The notes beneath the pieces are model-generated. The model had not been told where the DNA came from and ran no database searches. It saw only the letters and a program-made list of their open reading frames with translations. From the NCBI GenBank assembly GCA_030549775.1, contig CM060181.1:55413201-55477200 (forward strand): DNA of 64,000 nucleotides. The letters run 5' to 3'. Within the stretch, counting starts at the first letter, position 1; each line of letters opens with the position of its first letter. Shown here one piece after another: positions 24,225 through 33,763 of the stretch. The stretch comes from Tamarix chinensis (Eukaryota > Streptophyta > Magnoliopsida > Caryophyllales > Tamaricaceae). Position numbers and translations under genes: made by a program.

Positions 24225-24830
24225 ATGGAGTAATAAGGGGTAAGATGGTAAATTTGTAAGTGGAAGGATAAACTGGTAATTTTGTAATAAAAGAGTAAAT
24301 TGGTAATTTTGTAATAAAAGGACAATTTGGTAATTTTATGATAAAAGGGAAATTTGGAAATTTTGTAATAAAAGGGCAAATTGGTAATTTTGTAATAAAA
24401 GGGTAATTTGGTAATTTTATCATAAAAGGGTAATTTGGTAATTTTGTAATAAAGGGACAAATTGGTAATTTTATAATAAACGGGAAAAATAGTAATTTTA
24501 TAAATAAAAGGGATAAAAGTGGACATTGGAAAGGAGTAACTTGGTAATTATAATAATTGAGAAGGGTAAAATGATAATTTAATAAACGAGAAGGGTAAAA
24601 TGATAATTTAATAATGGAGAAGGGTAAAATGGTAAATATGATAAATGTGAAGGGCAATTTGGTAATTTAACCAACTAAAGGGGTAAATTGATAATTAGGA
24701 TATTGACCAAGGGTAATTTGACCAACCAAAGAGCAATTTATTAACTATAATAAAGGAAATGGGCAAATTGGTAATCTAATCAACCAAATGGGAATTATAT
24801 TAAGTGTAATAATTACGAAGGGTGATTAGT
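24225..24830 (+). repeat. 27-bp minisatellite in LTR D
   Basis: Tandem units of about 27 bp of the form AAAAGGGTAATTTGGTAATT plus TTGTAAT, around ten well-kept copies then longer, diverged units. Because 27 is a multiple of three, the minus strand stays open and reads as a repeated 9-residue peptide (KITNLPFYY-like) at 24158-24657. That is not a gene. The reverse-complement array occurs in E and F. Confidence 0.85.
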
Positions 24831-25154
24831 GGCCTAACAAGTGTGGGAAATAGCTCGGTAACCTAAACCGAGTAAGGGTGTAGCTAAGATCGAATGTGTG
24901 CTATATGTCCCACATGCCTTGGATGCCCTATATAATTTTTATGTCGAGTTCCACATGCTATTATTTTAATTGTTTCATGTGTGGCGTGGCTTGGAACCGA
25001 GATGTGTTCATGTGTCCTCTTTTGTATGTGATAATATAGATATGCCATAAGTTATGATGTGATGTGATGTGGCCCTCTAGAACATACATGTCAAGGGTAA
25101 AATACTTTCGAATAAGATATGTTTAATACACTAATCACTTAAAGAAAAAGATGT

Positions 25155-25500
25155 TGAGTCGGACCCAGACCGATCCATCGGCGAATAATTGTGGCTAGGG
25201 CCGGGGTGCCCTACATGACCGGTCCACCAGCAAATAATAGTGGCAGGGCATGTTCCCTCATGACCATTCCACCGGCTATAATAGTGGGGGATTCTGTGCT
25301 CAACAAACCAAACATAGATAAGATACGGGGAAGATACTAATTACTTACGATGGAACGCCTTGTGAGTTGGGGCCAGACCAGTCCGTCGGCCAATAATAGT
25401 GGCAGGGTATGTTACCCTCACAACCGTTCCACCGACTAAAATAGTGGCAGGGCATGTACCCTCGTGACCGTTCCACCAGCTATAATAGTGGGGTTCCCGC
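25155..25500 (+). repeat. CCGGTGGACCGG/CACTATTAT cluster in LTR D
   Basis: Five or more units of about 50-80 bp with GACCGGTCCACCGGC, then AATAATAGTGGCAGGGC or GGGGT. The core is close to a palindrome (CCGGT-two bases-ACCGG). The unit recurs in C, E, F, G and H. Confidence 0.8.
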
Positions 25501-25747
25501 ACTCACACGGCATGTATAATCCGAGATGATTGATTAATGATGGACTAATGGCCTTAAGGCCCGAAAAGTATCGATTGATAATTATAGCCCGTTGATATTT
25601 GTTGACTTGTGAAATATGAGAATGTACGAAAGTGAATGTTAAGTATACACTACAAATATCTGATTGACTTATCGCTATGCACAAATATAGTAGTATTTTA
25701 TGTGTTACATTGTGTGCCTACTTGTAAGTGTGTCTTTAAAGGGTTAC

Positions 25748-25765
25748 TCAGTACCGTAGTACTGA
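25748..25765. promoter_or_regulatory. Inverted repeat TCAGTAC-CGTA-GTACTGA in LTR D
   Basis: Perfect 7-bp arms. It sits 433 bp before the LTR's sense end and corresponds to 18809-18827 and 48715-48732. Just downstream D has GGTTCCCTTTGTGGGGCCCC and a Cys-codon-like GT-rich stretch shared with F in reverse. Confidence 0.7.
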
Positions 25766-26034
25766 AAGGTTCCCTTTGTGGGGCCCCTACCTATTCAATG
25801 GGCAGTGCTCCTTGCAGGTCATGCTTAGTGCCTTCAAGTGGGCCTCGGAAAAGAGTGTAAGGATCTATCCGTAAAGTCTTAGGTTGACCTCGTTTTCTTT
25901 TAAATTCTTGTTTCAATGTATTGTGGATTTGTAATCACCAGTGTTGGATTATATTTTCACAAATGTTACTTGCGCTACTCTGATTTAAATACGCTTGAGT
26001 TCTCGTAAATTGTATTTTAATCTTTTAGCCTTAG

Positions 26035-26080
26035 CACTTGGTACTGGAACGGTATGCATGAACCGGTCTGGTACTAAGTG
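26035..26080. promoter_or_regulatory. Conserved LTR quasi-palindrome, copy in D
   Basis: Arms CACTTGGTACTGGAACGGT (26035-26053) and ACCGGTCTGGTACTAAGTG (26062-26080) around ATGCATGA, itself nearly symmetric. Fifteen of 19 arm positions pair. It is 100 bp from the LTR end. Strong conservation between separate LTR insertions suggests a cis-acting role such as a protein site or RNA hairpin. Confidence 0.8.
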
Positions 26081-26188
26081 TGGTGCTAATATCCCCAAAG
26101 TTCACGGTTTATTAATTTACTTCTGCTAATTTCCTTTTAATTAACTAAATTTTTCAGTAGTGAATTTTGGGGGTATTACAAGTTGGTA

Positions 26189-26640
26189 CCCAAACCTTAG
26201 GTCAATCTTGGAGAACACTGTAGCACCCTTCAGCTAATCAAATAAATCATCTATTCTCGGAAGCAAATACCAGTTCTTTATTGTCAATTGATTCAACCCC
26301 TGGTAGTCAATACAGAGACGGAGACTACCATCCTTCTTCACAAACAATACATGTGCTCCCCATGGTGATACACTCGGCCAGATGTACCCATGCTTTAATA
26401 ATTCCTCCAACTAGGCCTTCAACTCTTTCAATTCAACTAGTGCCATTCTGTATGGTGCTTTGGAAACAAACTCGGTTCTTGGCACTAACTTGATCTTGAA
26501 TTCAATTTCCCGAACCGGAGGCATACCTGGTATTTCTTTTGGGAACACGTCCGGAAATTCTTCAACTATCGGAATATTATCCAATGCTGTCACATCCCTA
26601 TTTAGCTACTGCATACAGCATAAATATAGAGGATACCCCT
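26189..26640 (-). pseudogene. Reverse transcriptase (5' half) of element C
   Basis: Minus-strand reading: [58 protein letters not shown] and [10 protein letters not shown], a stop (Gln codon changed to TAG), then LKGATVFSKIDLRFGY, ending at the D insertion. These are the linker and first RT motifs of plant Ty3/gypsy elements. With 20851-22069 it forms one domain interrupted by D. Confidence 0.9.
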
Positions 26641-27110
26641 TTTGGATCAAAGCGTGTAATGTAACCGCTGACACGACCTTAGTGGTCGTCTCGGGCTAAG
26701 TGTCTAGTATGAAACCCTAGTCCCCTTCAGGCCTCGCAATATCACTCGCTCCTAGGCACAATCAATAACCACTTTGTACTTCCCCAGCATATCCATGCCT
26801 AGAATCACATCAAAATCTTTTAGATCCATCTCGACCAGATCTACTAGGAAGTCTACCCCTCCTATATCTAAGGCCACGTCAGAAAGATTCGACTACACTC
26901 CATCCTGTCACTCGACGGAAGCATAACAGATAGCTCTACTCTAGAAGATGGTGACAATCCAGCCTTAGCAGCAAATGCAGAGGAAATGAAAGACAACATG
27001 GTGCCCAAATCAAATAGAACATATGCTGGTAATGAATAAATGGTGAACATACCAGTATTGACGTCCAACTGTCGATCTGCCTCAGCCTGACTGATAGCGT
27101 TCAGTCGCCC
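26641..27110 (-). pseudogene. Protease region of element C
   Basis: The 26868-27068 frame contains DVNTGMFTIYSLPAYVLFDL, then GTMLSFISSAFAAKAGL. In this family the active site reads LFDSGATHSFIS; here it is FDLGTMLSFIS, so the Ser/Thr after the catalytic Asp has become Leu. The protease cleaves the Gag-Pol polyprotein. Downstream sequence to the RT is broken by stops. Confidence 0.8.
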
Positions 27111-28157
27111 TCCTAACTAGCCTCCCTTCTGAGGACGAGTCTTAGATCCCTATGGTCTTCATCCTATCTCTCAAACCGGGGCACTAGATGGAGCAGGTGC
27201 TCTCTAATAATACTGCTAGGACGAATTCTAGCGGTACTGTTGGTACCCCTGTTGCTCGGGCATCAGCGCTCCTCCCTTATGATATGATCAGTTATGAATC
27301 TGCTGAAATCTAGGTGGCCTCCAACACGCCACCACTCAGTAACTTGCCTTCCCATAATTTAGGCAAGTAACCACCTTTCCTTCACAGTTCCTACCTAGAT
27401 GGACTCGGCTACATCTCTTGCAAATTGGGCCTCTCGGGGGCCCTTGGCATCCGTTGTGACCTCTCGGTGGTGGCCTCCTAGACTCTCCAACCCTTGGCTA
27501 GGTCCTGCTCCCAGAACTCTAAACCTCTGGCTTCCTCTTCCCATGGATGGCGGTCTACTCATGAACCAGTGTGTTTGTTATACAAGCACGCTCATACAGG
27601 GATGCTAGATCTGTGAAGGGCACCGCACCCATCATCCGGTGGATGCTGAAACTTAGTCCCTACTCGAACTAAAAGACCATCGTGGACTCATTGGAGGTGA
27701 TCCCTGGAGCAAACCGTAGCAACTCAATAAGCCAGATGTGATACTAACAAACTGTCATCGGCTCCTGCATCAGCTGCATGAACTCCCGAAGCTTATCCCT
27801 CTTGTGGCTCTCATGATAGAATCTAGTGCGGAGGGTGGTATTAAATGCCTCCTAGGTAGCCGGAGGACCTTCTCTGGTGCAAAAATCCTCCCACCAGGTG
27901 TCTGCTACACCCCGGAGGAAGAATGCTGCAATGTTGGGTCATCGGTTGGGTGGGCAATCCACAACCTCAAAGGTGCAATCCAGATCACGGATCCACCCCT
28001 CTAGGACCACTGAGTTTTCCTCCCCGGAATACATTGGAGGGTGATGTTCAGTAACCCTCCTAAGCCAGTCTTCCCCAACGTTTTGAGAGCGCTAGGTGAA
28101 CTCCAAAAAGGTGGTGACGGCCTCCTCTAACCAATTAATTCTTCCATAGTTTGCCAT
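27111..28157 (-). pseudogene. Gag of element C with zinc knuckle
   Basis: Starts at ATG 28157 (MANYGRINWLEEAV). Then come EGWIRDLDCTFEVVDCPPNR, FFLRGVADTWWEDF, YHESHKRDKLREFMQL and MGAVPFTDLASLYERAY, then a knuckle remnant ICKRC...H...C plus VVTCLNYGKASY (about 27430-27340), where the usual second-knuckle Cys is Tyr. Gag forms the particle and binds RNA. In-frame stops replace Gln, Arg and Trp. Length (about 345 codons) is normal. A Met start so close behind the primer site region (238 nt leader) fits the family. Confidence 0.88.
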
Positions 28158-28395
28158 CTAGCTGCACAAAAAGAAACACTTTAGAAACGAACCCACTGGT
28201 TCGAAATTATATTAACAAAATTTCCTATTTCCAAGGAAAAACCCTAATCTACCCTTGTACTCCTCACCGTGGCTGGGCTCCAAAATTTTAAAACCAAACG
28301 ATTTTTAATTAAAGTAAGAAATCCTTTTAAAATCCAAATAAGACTCTAGAAATCAACTTTATTTTTGAAAATGAGCGTGGCCAACAGGACCAACC

Positions 28396-28407
28396 GCTCT
28401 AATACCA
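28396..28407 (-). promoter_or_regulatory. Primer binding site of C (initiator Met tRNA)
   Basis: Minus strand TGGTATTAGAGC, one mismatch from the initiator-Met complement TGGTATCAGAGC, three bases (AGT) after the 5' LTR end. It primes minus-strand DNA synthesis. Confidence 0.9.
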
Positions 28408-28497
28408 ACTTGTAACACCCCCAAAATTTACACATTTATTTTTTTTTGAAATAATACTTATAAATTAAAATAGTAAATTCTGGGGATGCTGCCGCCA

Positions 28498-28543
28498 CAC
28501 TTAGTACCAGATTAGTTCACTCCTACCGTTTCAGTATGAAGTG
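28498..28543. promoter_or_regulatory. Decayed copy of the LTR quasi-palindrome, C 5' LTR
   Basis: CACTTAGTACCAGATTAGT, TCACTCCT, ACCGTTTCAGTATGAAGTG. The spacer is identical to that in the C 3' LTR and F; the arms carry several transitions, mostly C to T or G to A. Confidence 0.75.
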
Positions 28544-29639
28544 ATAAGGCTAAGAAAACACTATATATAACATTATTAATAATCCAAATTCATAAATAAG
28601 GAAATCAGAGTACGCATAAGTCTTTACATAACTCGAAATACTGGCTATTGTCTTTTAGGGAATAAAAATAAAAATAACAATAAAATTATTTTTGCAGGAT
28701 CAAACATTATTAAAAGATAACACGAGAAATAATCTCAAAGGAAAGATCACCCATGCCACTCCTAGGATATTGAATCCAACCCAATCATCACTCTGCCCTA
28801 CCTGATGTCCTATAGACATCAATAGCATCAAAATAAGCATCCCCTACCAGCAACATGCCTAACGGGCCTTCTGCTCATGGGAATGAGCAGCACCCATGAA
28901 AATGGTGATCAGAACACTTCGTACTGAGGAAGGTAATCGTATACTAAGGCCAACACATAAGCATATAATATCATGCAAGATAATATTCAACTTACACTTT
29001 CAAACTCACATATATAGTATATAAGGTCATGAAGAGATTTATACAACGTAAAAGAAATGATCAAGCCCACACATAAAGGCCCAATTAGTCCAGATTAATT
29101 TATGTAATTAATCTTTCATCGAAAGTCAAATCACACCATGCCTTTTATCAAATCCATGTAAGTACAAGAATACCCCACTATTATTGTCGGTGGGTCAGTA
29201 ACTTGCGGGACAATAGTCCACACCACTATTAATCGCTGGTAGATCGGTCACTTATGGGACAATAGTCCACACAACTATTCCTAATCGGTTGATAGGCTGG
29301 TTCTTGCTCACATGGTGTTCCACTATAAGTAATTAATATCTTTTAAGTGCCTTAGCAACTATGGTTTGTGTTTATTGAGCTCAAGTCACCCCACTTTTAT
29401 TACTGGTGGGCCGGTCACTTATAGGACAAAGTCCACACCACTATTTTTCGCCAGTGGATCGGTCACTTACGGGACAATAGTCCACACCACTATTCCTAAC
29501 TGGTGGATCGGCTAGACCCGGCTCAATAATCTTTCACTTTAAGTGATTAATGTCTTAAGTATTTTATTCAAAACTTTCGCCCAGACATGCATGACTAACT
29601 CCCACTATTCTTATTCTCCAAACCCTAGTTAACCAGACC

Positions 29640-29970
29640 ATGCCATGGAAACCATCACCAACCCTAACTTCCACGTAAACCCTAACTCCCATGCAACCAT
29701 AAAAACCACCATGCAAAACCTAACACGACCATGCAAACCCTAATACCACCATGCAACCATTAATACCACCATGCAACCCTAATACCACCATGCAACCATT
29801 AATACCACCATGCAACCCTAATACCACCATGCAAACTCTAATACCTCCATGCAAAACCCTAATACCGCCATGCGAACCCTAATACCACCATGCAAACCCT
29901 AATACCACCATACAACTATTAATAGCACCATGCAACCCTAATACGACCATGCAACCATTAAGACACTCCC
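29640..29970 (+). repeat. Minisatellite ACCCTAATACCACCATGCAA
   Basis: About fifteen units of 19-22 bp alternating CCCTAATACCACCATGCAA and CCATTAATACCACCATGCAA. Each unit embeds the telomere-like CCCTAA. A short related array (CCCTAGAATTCCCATGCAA) is in LTR G at 44890-44960, so the seed predates this copy. Confidence 0.85.
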
Positions 29971-30439
29971 ATCATATTTTTACAAATCCTATCATGCATG
30001 TCTTATGGGCCACACCATACAATAATATCACAACTCCAACATATAATACACATGCCACAACTTAATGTACGATCTCACCTTAACTCCATATCGTGTTGCA
30101 CATATGATAGATATACAAATACACATAAAATACATTATAATTCACATCACATGGCATGCATGGCATATAAAAATATAATAACACAAATGGCCTTAGTACT
30201 CCCTTACCTAAAATGTCACCGGTCTTGGAGCACTCTCCTATACCTCTTGAGGGCTTTGACCAGGCTCACCTATTATGGGGAAAATACTAGAATTAGGTTC
30301 CCTCCTAAAAATATTATTATTTACAAACTTATCCTAAGACTTGGTTTTTAATTAAAATAATACTACTCTAAAATTACTACTAAAAATACTAATAATAATA
30401 CTGATGTAATTTAAAATGAATGGTGATATAAGGGCTTCT

Positions 30440-30502
30440 ACCCTTCACCAAAATAATATTAGTAAAGATAATAATAATAGTAATAATAATAATAATAATA
30501 GA

Positions 30503-30539
<37 letters not shown>

Positions 30540-30657
30540 TAAGCCTAAAATTACAAGGTGGGATTTTTAACCTGACCTCCAAATAATAAAAGTACTATTC
30601 ACTAATAGTAATAATAATATTAATAACATATATTACTTATAATATTAAAAATAATAC

Positions 30658-30719
<62 letters not shown>

Positions 30720-30770
30720 GTAATAATAATAATAGTAGTAGTAGTAGTAGTAGTAATAATAATACATGTA
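30440..30770 (+). repeat. (TAA)n microsatellite in C 5' LTR
   Basis: Two long AAT/TAA runs (about 30470-30540 and 30660-30770) with TAG variants. It occupies the same LTR position as 45560-46380 in G. The LTR breaks off at its right end. Confidence 0.9.
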
Positions 30771-30780
30771 AGCTTATAGA

Positions 30781-32113
30781 GCATCGTTCAACTTTATTGC
30801 CTAATCTTTTCATGAGCTAGATTGTTGGGCTATTTGTGTGATTTTAGTTTCTAGCATCTTGTTTTGTGTAGCTAATGAATCAACCCTAGAAGCTATAATT
30901 TAATGGCATCATTCATGGATCTATTCTGGTGTCTAAACTCATCTATTTGTTTCTTAAACTCTTATTTATATTTGGTTTGCAACATTAAAAAGTTCTCAAT
31001 CATTGTTTCCAAGTTAGACTTTTGGGGAGGAGGGTAGGGAGGCCTTTGATTCTAAAAACCTAGAGGGATATAATTAGATTGAGGCATAGGATTTTGAGGA
31101 GGATTTCTATAGGACAGATTTAGATTATTCCTACACTCGGGGTTATATGTTTTGGAAAAGGGGTCCCCTTTTTTATTAAATTTTTTCATGTAATTAGCAT
31201 GCTTATTAACTCTTAATTGAAGGGATACTAATGTTCCAACTTGACACTCTATGGTAGCATGAACAGTAATTCCACATATTTCACACAATGTTTGGTTAGG
31301 ATGAGATGATATGGTATTGACATTTAATTTATCGAATCTATGAAAGAAAGTGTCTACCTTGGATGCAAAATGATCTAGTGCATCTAGATCATACCTTACA
31401 CTCCTTTTGGGTAAAGAGCGTTCATCTGACATTGGAAATGATTTTGGGCCATATCTTTAATGAGTTATCATGCCTCTCGAACATGTTTGTTCATTAAGTT
31501 AGCCTCCGGCTATAGCATCATTAGTCATTCTTATGTTGGAAAGAATACCTTTATAGAATGTATGGAAAATTAGCCAGCTCTCCAGTCCATGATGCAGGCA
31601 CATCTTTAAGAGGCCTTTGTACCTCTCTCAAGCATCATACAATGATTCCCCTTCATTCTGCATAAAGGTTGTTATTTGGTTCCTCAACTAAGTCATTTTG
31701 CTTGTAGAGAAATACTTGGTGAGGAAAACTTGTGAGAGTTGATCCTAAGTAGTGATGGAGTCAGGAGGGAGTGGCTGCAACCAAGCCCTTGCATTGTCTT
31801 GTAATGAGAAAGCAAATAACCTTAGCTTGATTGCATCATCCTATACTCTATTCATCTTCAATGTATAACAATATTCTAGAAAGATTGAAATATGCAGATT
31901 TGGATCTTCCGTCGAGCTACCACCAAATTGATTTTGCTACACCATATTAAGAATTGCAATCTTCAACTTGAAGTTGTTAGCAACAAAATTTGGATTTCTA
32001 ATACTTGACTGCATTCCATAGGCATTAGGAGATGCAAACTCCCTAAGAGAGCGATCATGCTTATCTCCTCCATCTGTGTTAGCCATCCCAATAGAACTTG
32101 TGCTTGCTTTCAT
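30781..32113 (-). pseudogene. Gag of element A (Athila type)
   Basis: ATG at 32113 (MKASTSSIGMANTDGGDKHD). The retrotransposon gag domain follows: ILNMVQQNQFGGSSTEDPNL, HISIFLEYCYTLKMN, LRLFAFSLQDNARAWLQPLP, YKGLLKMCLHHGLESWLI. Then comes YDLDALDHFASKVDTFFHRF with a knuckle CEICGITVHATIEC (C-x2-C-x4-H-x4-C, intact), and PPPQKSNLETMIENF at the end. Stops replace Trp in the ITT*DQL and YDA*ERY contexts. This matches Athila gag closely. The reading breaks off at 30781, at the deletion junction with C. Confidence 0.9.
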
Positions 32114-32280
32114 CTCACATACCTAAGTTCTTAATGGATAGATTTTTGCATATACAACACCTGAAGACAAAAAACAACAAATGATCAAGGAAAGAAATAA
32201 AATCATGGAAATAAGGAAATTAATTAAAGAAAAATCTATTCTAACTTAATAACAAAGGAATCCATATTAATTCACCGAAT

Positions 32281-32298
32281 CCCTTGGCAACGGTGCCA
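32281..32298 (-). promoter_or_regulatory. Primer binding site of A (Asp tRNA type)
   Basis: Minus strand TGGCACCGTTGCCAAGGG, close to the Athila-type Asp-tRNA complement TGGCGCCGTTGCCGGGGA, six bases after the LTR end. Confidence 0.85.
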
Positions 32299-32304
32299 AA
32301 AACT

Positions 32305-33758
32305 TGATAGACCCTGTTTTGCAAGCTCACAGCTACATTGTAGCATGTTAAGGTTGTATCTATAAGGACTTCACAATTAATTATCAAATTTCATTATTTT
32401 AGCTATCTAGATTTTCTATAAAAGGAAACATGGAAGTAAATAGTAAAATAACCAACAAATTATAGATGATTAGACTATAGATGTGAACATAGGATTGAAT
32501 TTTGGTCTCATTTTAGGTATAAGAAAAATGAATTATTAATATGTTGTGGTATATTTCAAGATTGTTATGAACAATCAGTCAATTTTAATTCACTAACTTC
32601 TTTCAAGGTCTATAAATGTGCCTAGTTTAATCCATTGACTACCTTCATGACTAATAGATTAGATTAAACCCATTAAACACCACTAATTTAAACTATCCCT
32701 AAGAATTAATTGCCTACTCTCAGGGTTAGTTGGATTCCCATTCATATATTAATGTTTTTGATATTAAATTCAACCTTTGATTCATAATCAACACACACAC
32801 ACACACATTCTTTCAAATTTGACCTATATCATTAATTTTTGATATATGAAATAGCTATTATAAACCATACGCATTACATGTAATTTAACTCATCTTAATC
32901 ATACCAAATAGAGCCTAATTCAACCCTAGAAGAAGATGATTACTCACCCATGACTTGAATAAAATGTCGTTAAAAAAAGTAATTGATATGCATATTATAG
33001 AATTAATAAATAATGGAAAGATCAAATAGTAGGTTGAAGATAAAATTAGTGATCGCATAATCAAGATGCACACTTCAAAATCTTAATTGAAGAACATAAA
33101 TTACATATAAATTAAATCTAGTTTATAAAAAATTGTTTTTACTTGAGGATCATACAAAAGAATCATCCCTCCTCCCTAAAATCTTTTGTGCTTCCCCCTT
33201 TTTATGCCCCTTTGTATATGTGTATCAAATATTAGGAGGTCATGTTTAAGAAATCATGTAAAATGGTAATAACTATCTATCGCACGGCTGTGTAAGGCTG
33301 CACCAAATAGCCGTGTAGCTTTCCAAATCTCGGCATATTGCTATGCAAGTTTTATTTAATAGTTGCATGGGTGTGCATAGCTACACTGCATGGTTGTGCA
33401 ACTTTTGTTTTTTGGGCAATTAAGGTATTTGGACTAGCATAGATGTGCAAGGTTGTTGCACTGGTTGGTTATGTAACACCCAAATCTTCTTTCTCTTGCT
33501 TCCTTTGCTTCTCTTTTCGACTCTTTAACCCTTTATACTTCTCCAATGATATGTAGGGTTTATTTTCTTCACTCAAGGCTCTCCATAATTGATTATTCTC
33601 TTGAATCCATGAATTATTCCATTAAATCCTTGTGTTTGTACTAGAATTTCTTGAAATCCACTATCAAGAAAACAATAACGCAAACAAGAGATCAAATAAG
33701 ACAACAAAAGTGTAGGGAAAGCAGGATAAAAAAAATATGGAAAAATTTTAATTTATCA
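32305..33758 (-). mobile_element. 5' LTR of element A
   Basis: The plus strand begins TGATAGACCC next to the primer site and ends TTTATCA, giving a short terminal inverted repeat TGATA...TATCA. About 1.45 kb, matching the 3' LTR (1.46 kb). It includes a (CA)n run near 32791-32807 and diverged CACGGCTGTGTAAGG units at 33280-33480. AATAG follows at 33759-33763. Confidence 0.85.
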
Positions 33759-33763
33759 AATAG

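Larger units (their letters stand above)
22070..26188 (+). mobile_element. LTR 'D' (22075-26180) with flanking TGGTA, inserted in C's RT gene
   Basis: The LTR begins TGTAATCCCCCG (22075) and ends GGGGGTATTACA (26180), 4106 bp, opposite in orientation to C. TGGTA precedes it (22070-22074). After it comes AGT and then TGGTA (26184-26188). Joining the RT gene at TGGTA restores its reading (GYHQLR region), so TGGTA is the target duplication. The extra AGT is what separates LTR from primer site in C (ACA-AGT-TGGTATTAGAGC). The internal region and second LTR are gone. The long frames inside are repeat translations. Confidence 0.9.
18324..30775 (-). mobile_element. Tekay/Del-type chromovirus 'C' (Ty3/gypsy), inserted in A and interrupted by D
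   Basis: In sense order (right to left): truncated 5' LTR, initiator-Met primer site, gag with zinc knuckle, protease, reverse transcriptase, RNase H, integrase, chromodomain region, polypurine tract, 3' LTR. Coding parts keep long open stretches between stops, so C is the best preserved autonomous-type element here, though not functional. The flank at the 3' LTR is TATAG (18319-18323). The matching flank of the 5' LTR is lost, because that LTR ends inside a (TAA)n tract and joins A's gag. Confidence 0.85.
28411..30775 (-). mobile_element. 5' LTR of C, truncated
   Basis: The plus strand begins TGTAACACCCCC. It aligns with the C 3' LTR to about 28940, then continues through the CACTATTATT/GGTGG cluster (29170-29520), a CCCTAATACCACCATGC minisatellite, a CACCGGTCTTGGAGC segment also found in LTR G (30219 and 45366) and a (TAA)n tract. 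It stops at about 30775 without the purine block or the terminal TG, so the sense 5' part, including the likely promoter end, is deleted. Confidence 0.8.
12403..33758 (-). mobile_element. Athila-like Ty3/gypsy element 'A', inserted in B and interrupted by C
   Basis: LTRs at 12403-13865 and 32305-33758 are flanked outside by AATAG (12398-12402 and 33759-33763), a perfect 5-bp target duplication. B's own 3' region is continuous across it. In sense order: 5' LTR, Asp-tRNA primer site, gag, then (after C) the integrase C-terminus, an env-position ORF, a long 3' region, the polypurine tract and the 3' LTR. Protease, reverse transcriptase, RNase H and the integrase N-terminus are missing, probably removed with the distal part of C's 5' LTR. 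Confidence 0.85.

Noticed and set aside
24158..24657. Long minus-strand frames encoding a repeated 9-residue peptide
   Set aside because: They are the translation of a 27-bp LTR minisatellite; both overlapping frames stay open for the same reason, and there is no start context or conserved product.
24225..24830. CRISPR-like array of regularly spaced repeats
   Set aside because: Units are tandem with no unique spacers and the sequence is plant nuclear; a minisatellite explains it.
18324..26180. A single 7.8-kb element bounded by TGTAACACCC and GGGTATTACA
   Set aside because: The two ends belong to LTRs of opposite orientation (C and D), and the sequence between includes C's own pol genes in order.
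30770..30781. TTATAG as C's right-hand target duplication
   Set aside because: The LTR lacks its terminal module there and A's gag and integrase cannot be joined at that point, so the similarity to TATAG is probably chance.
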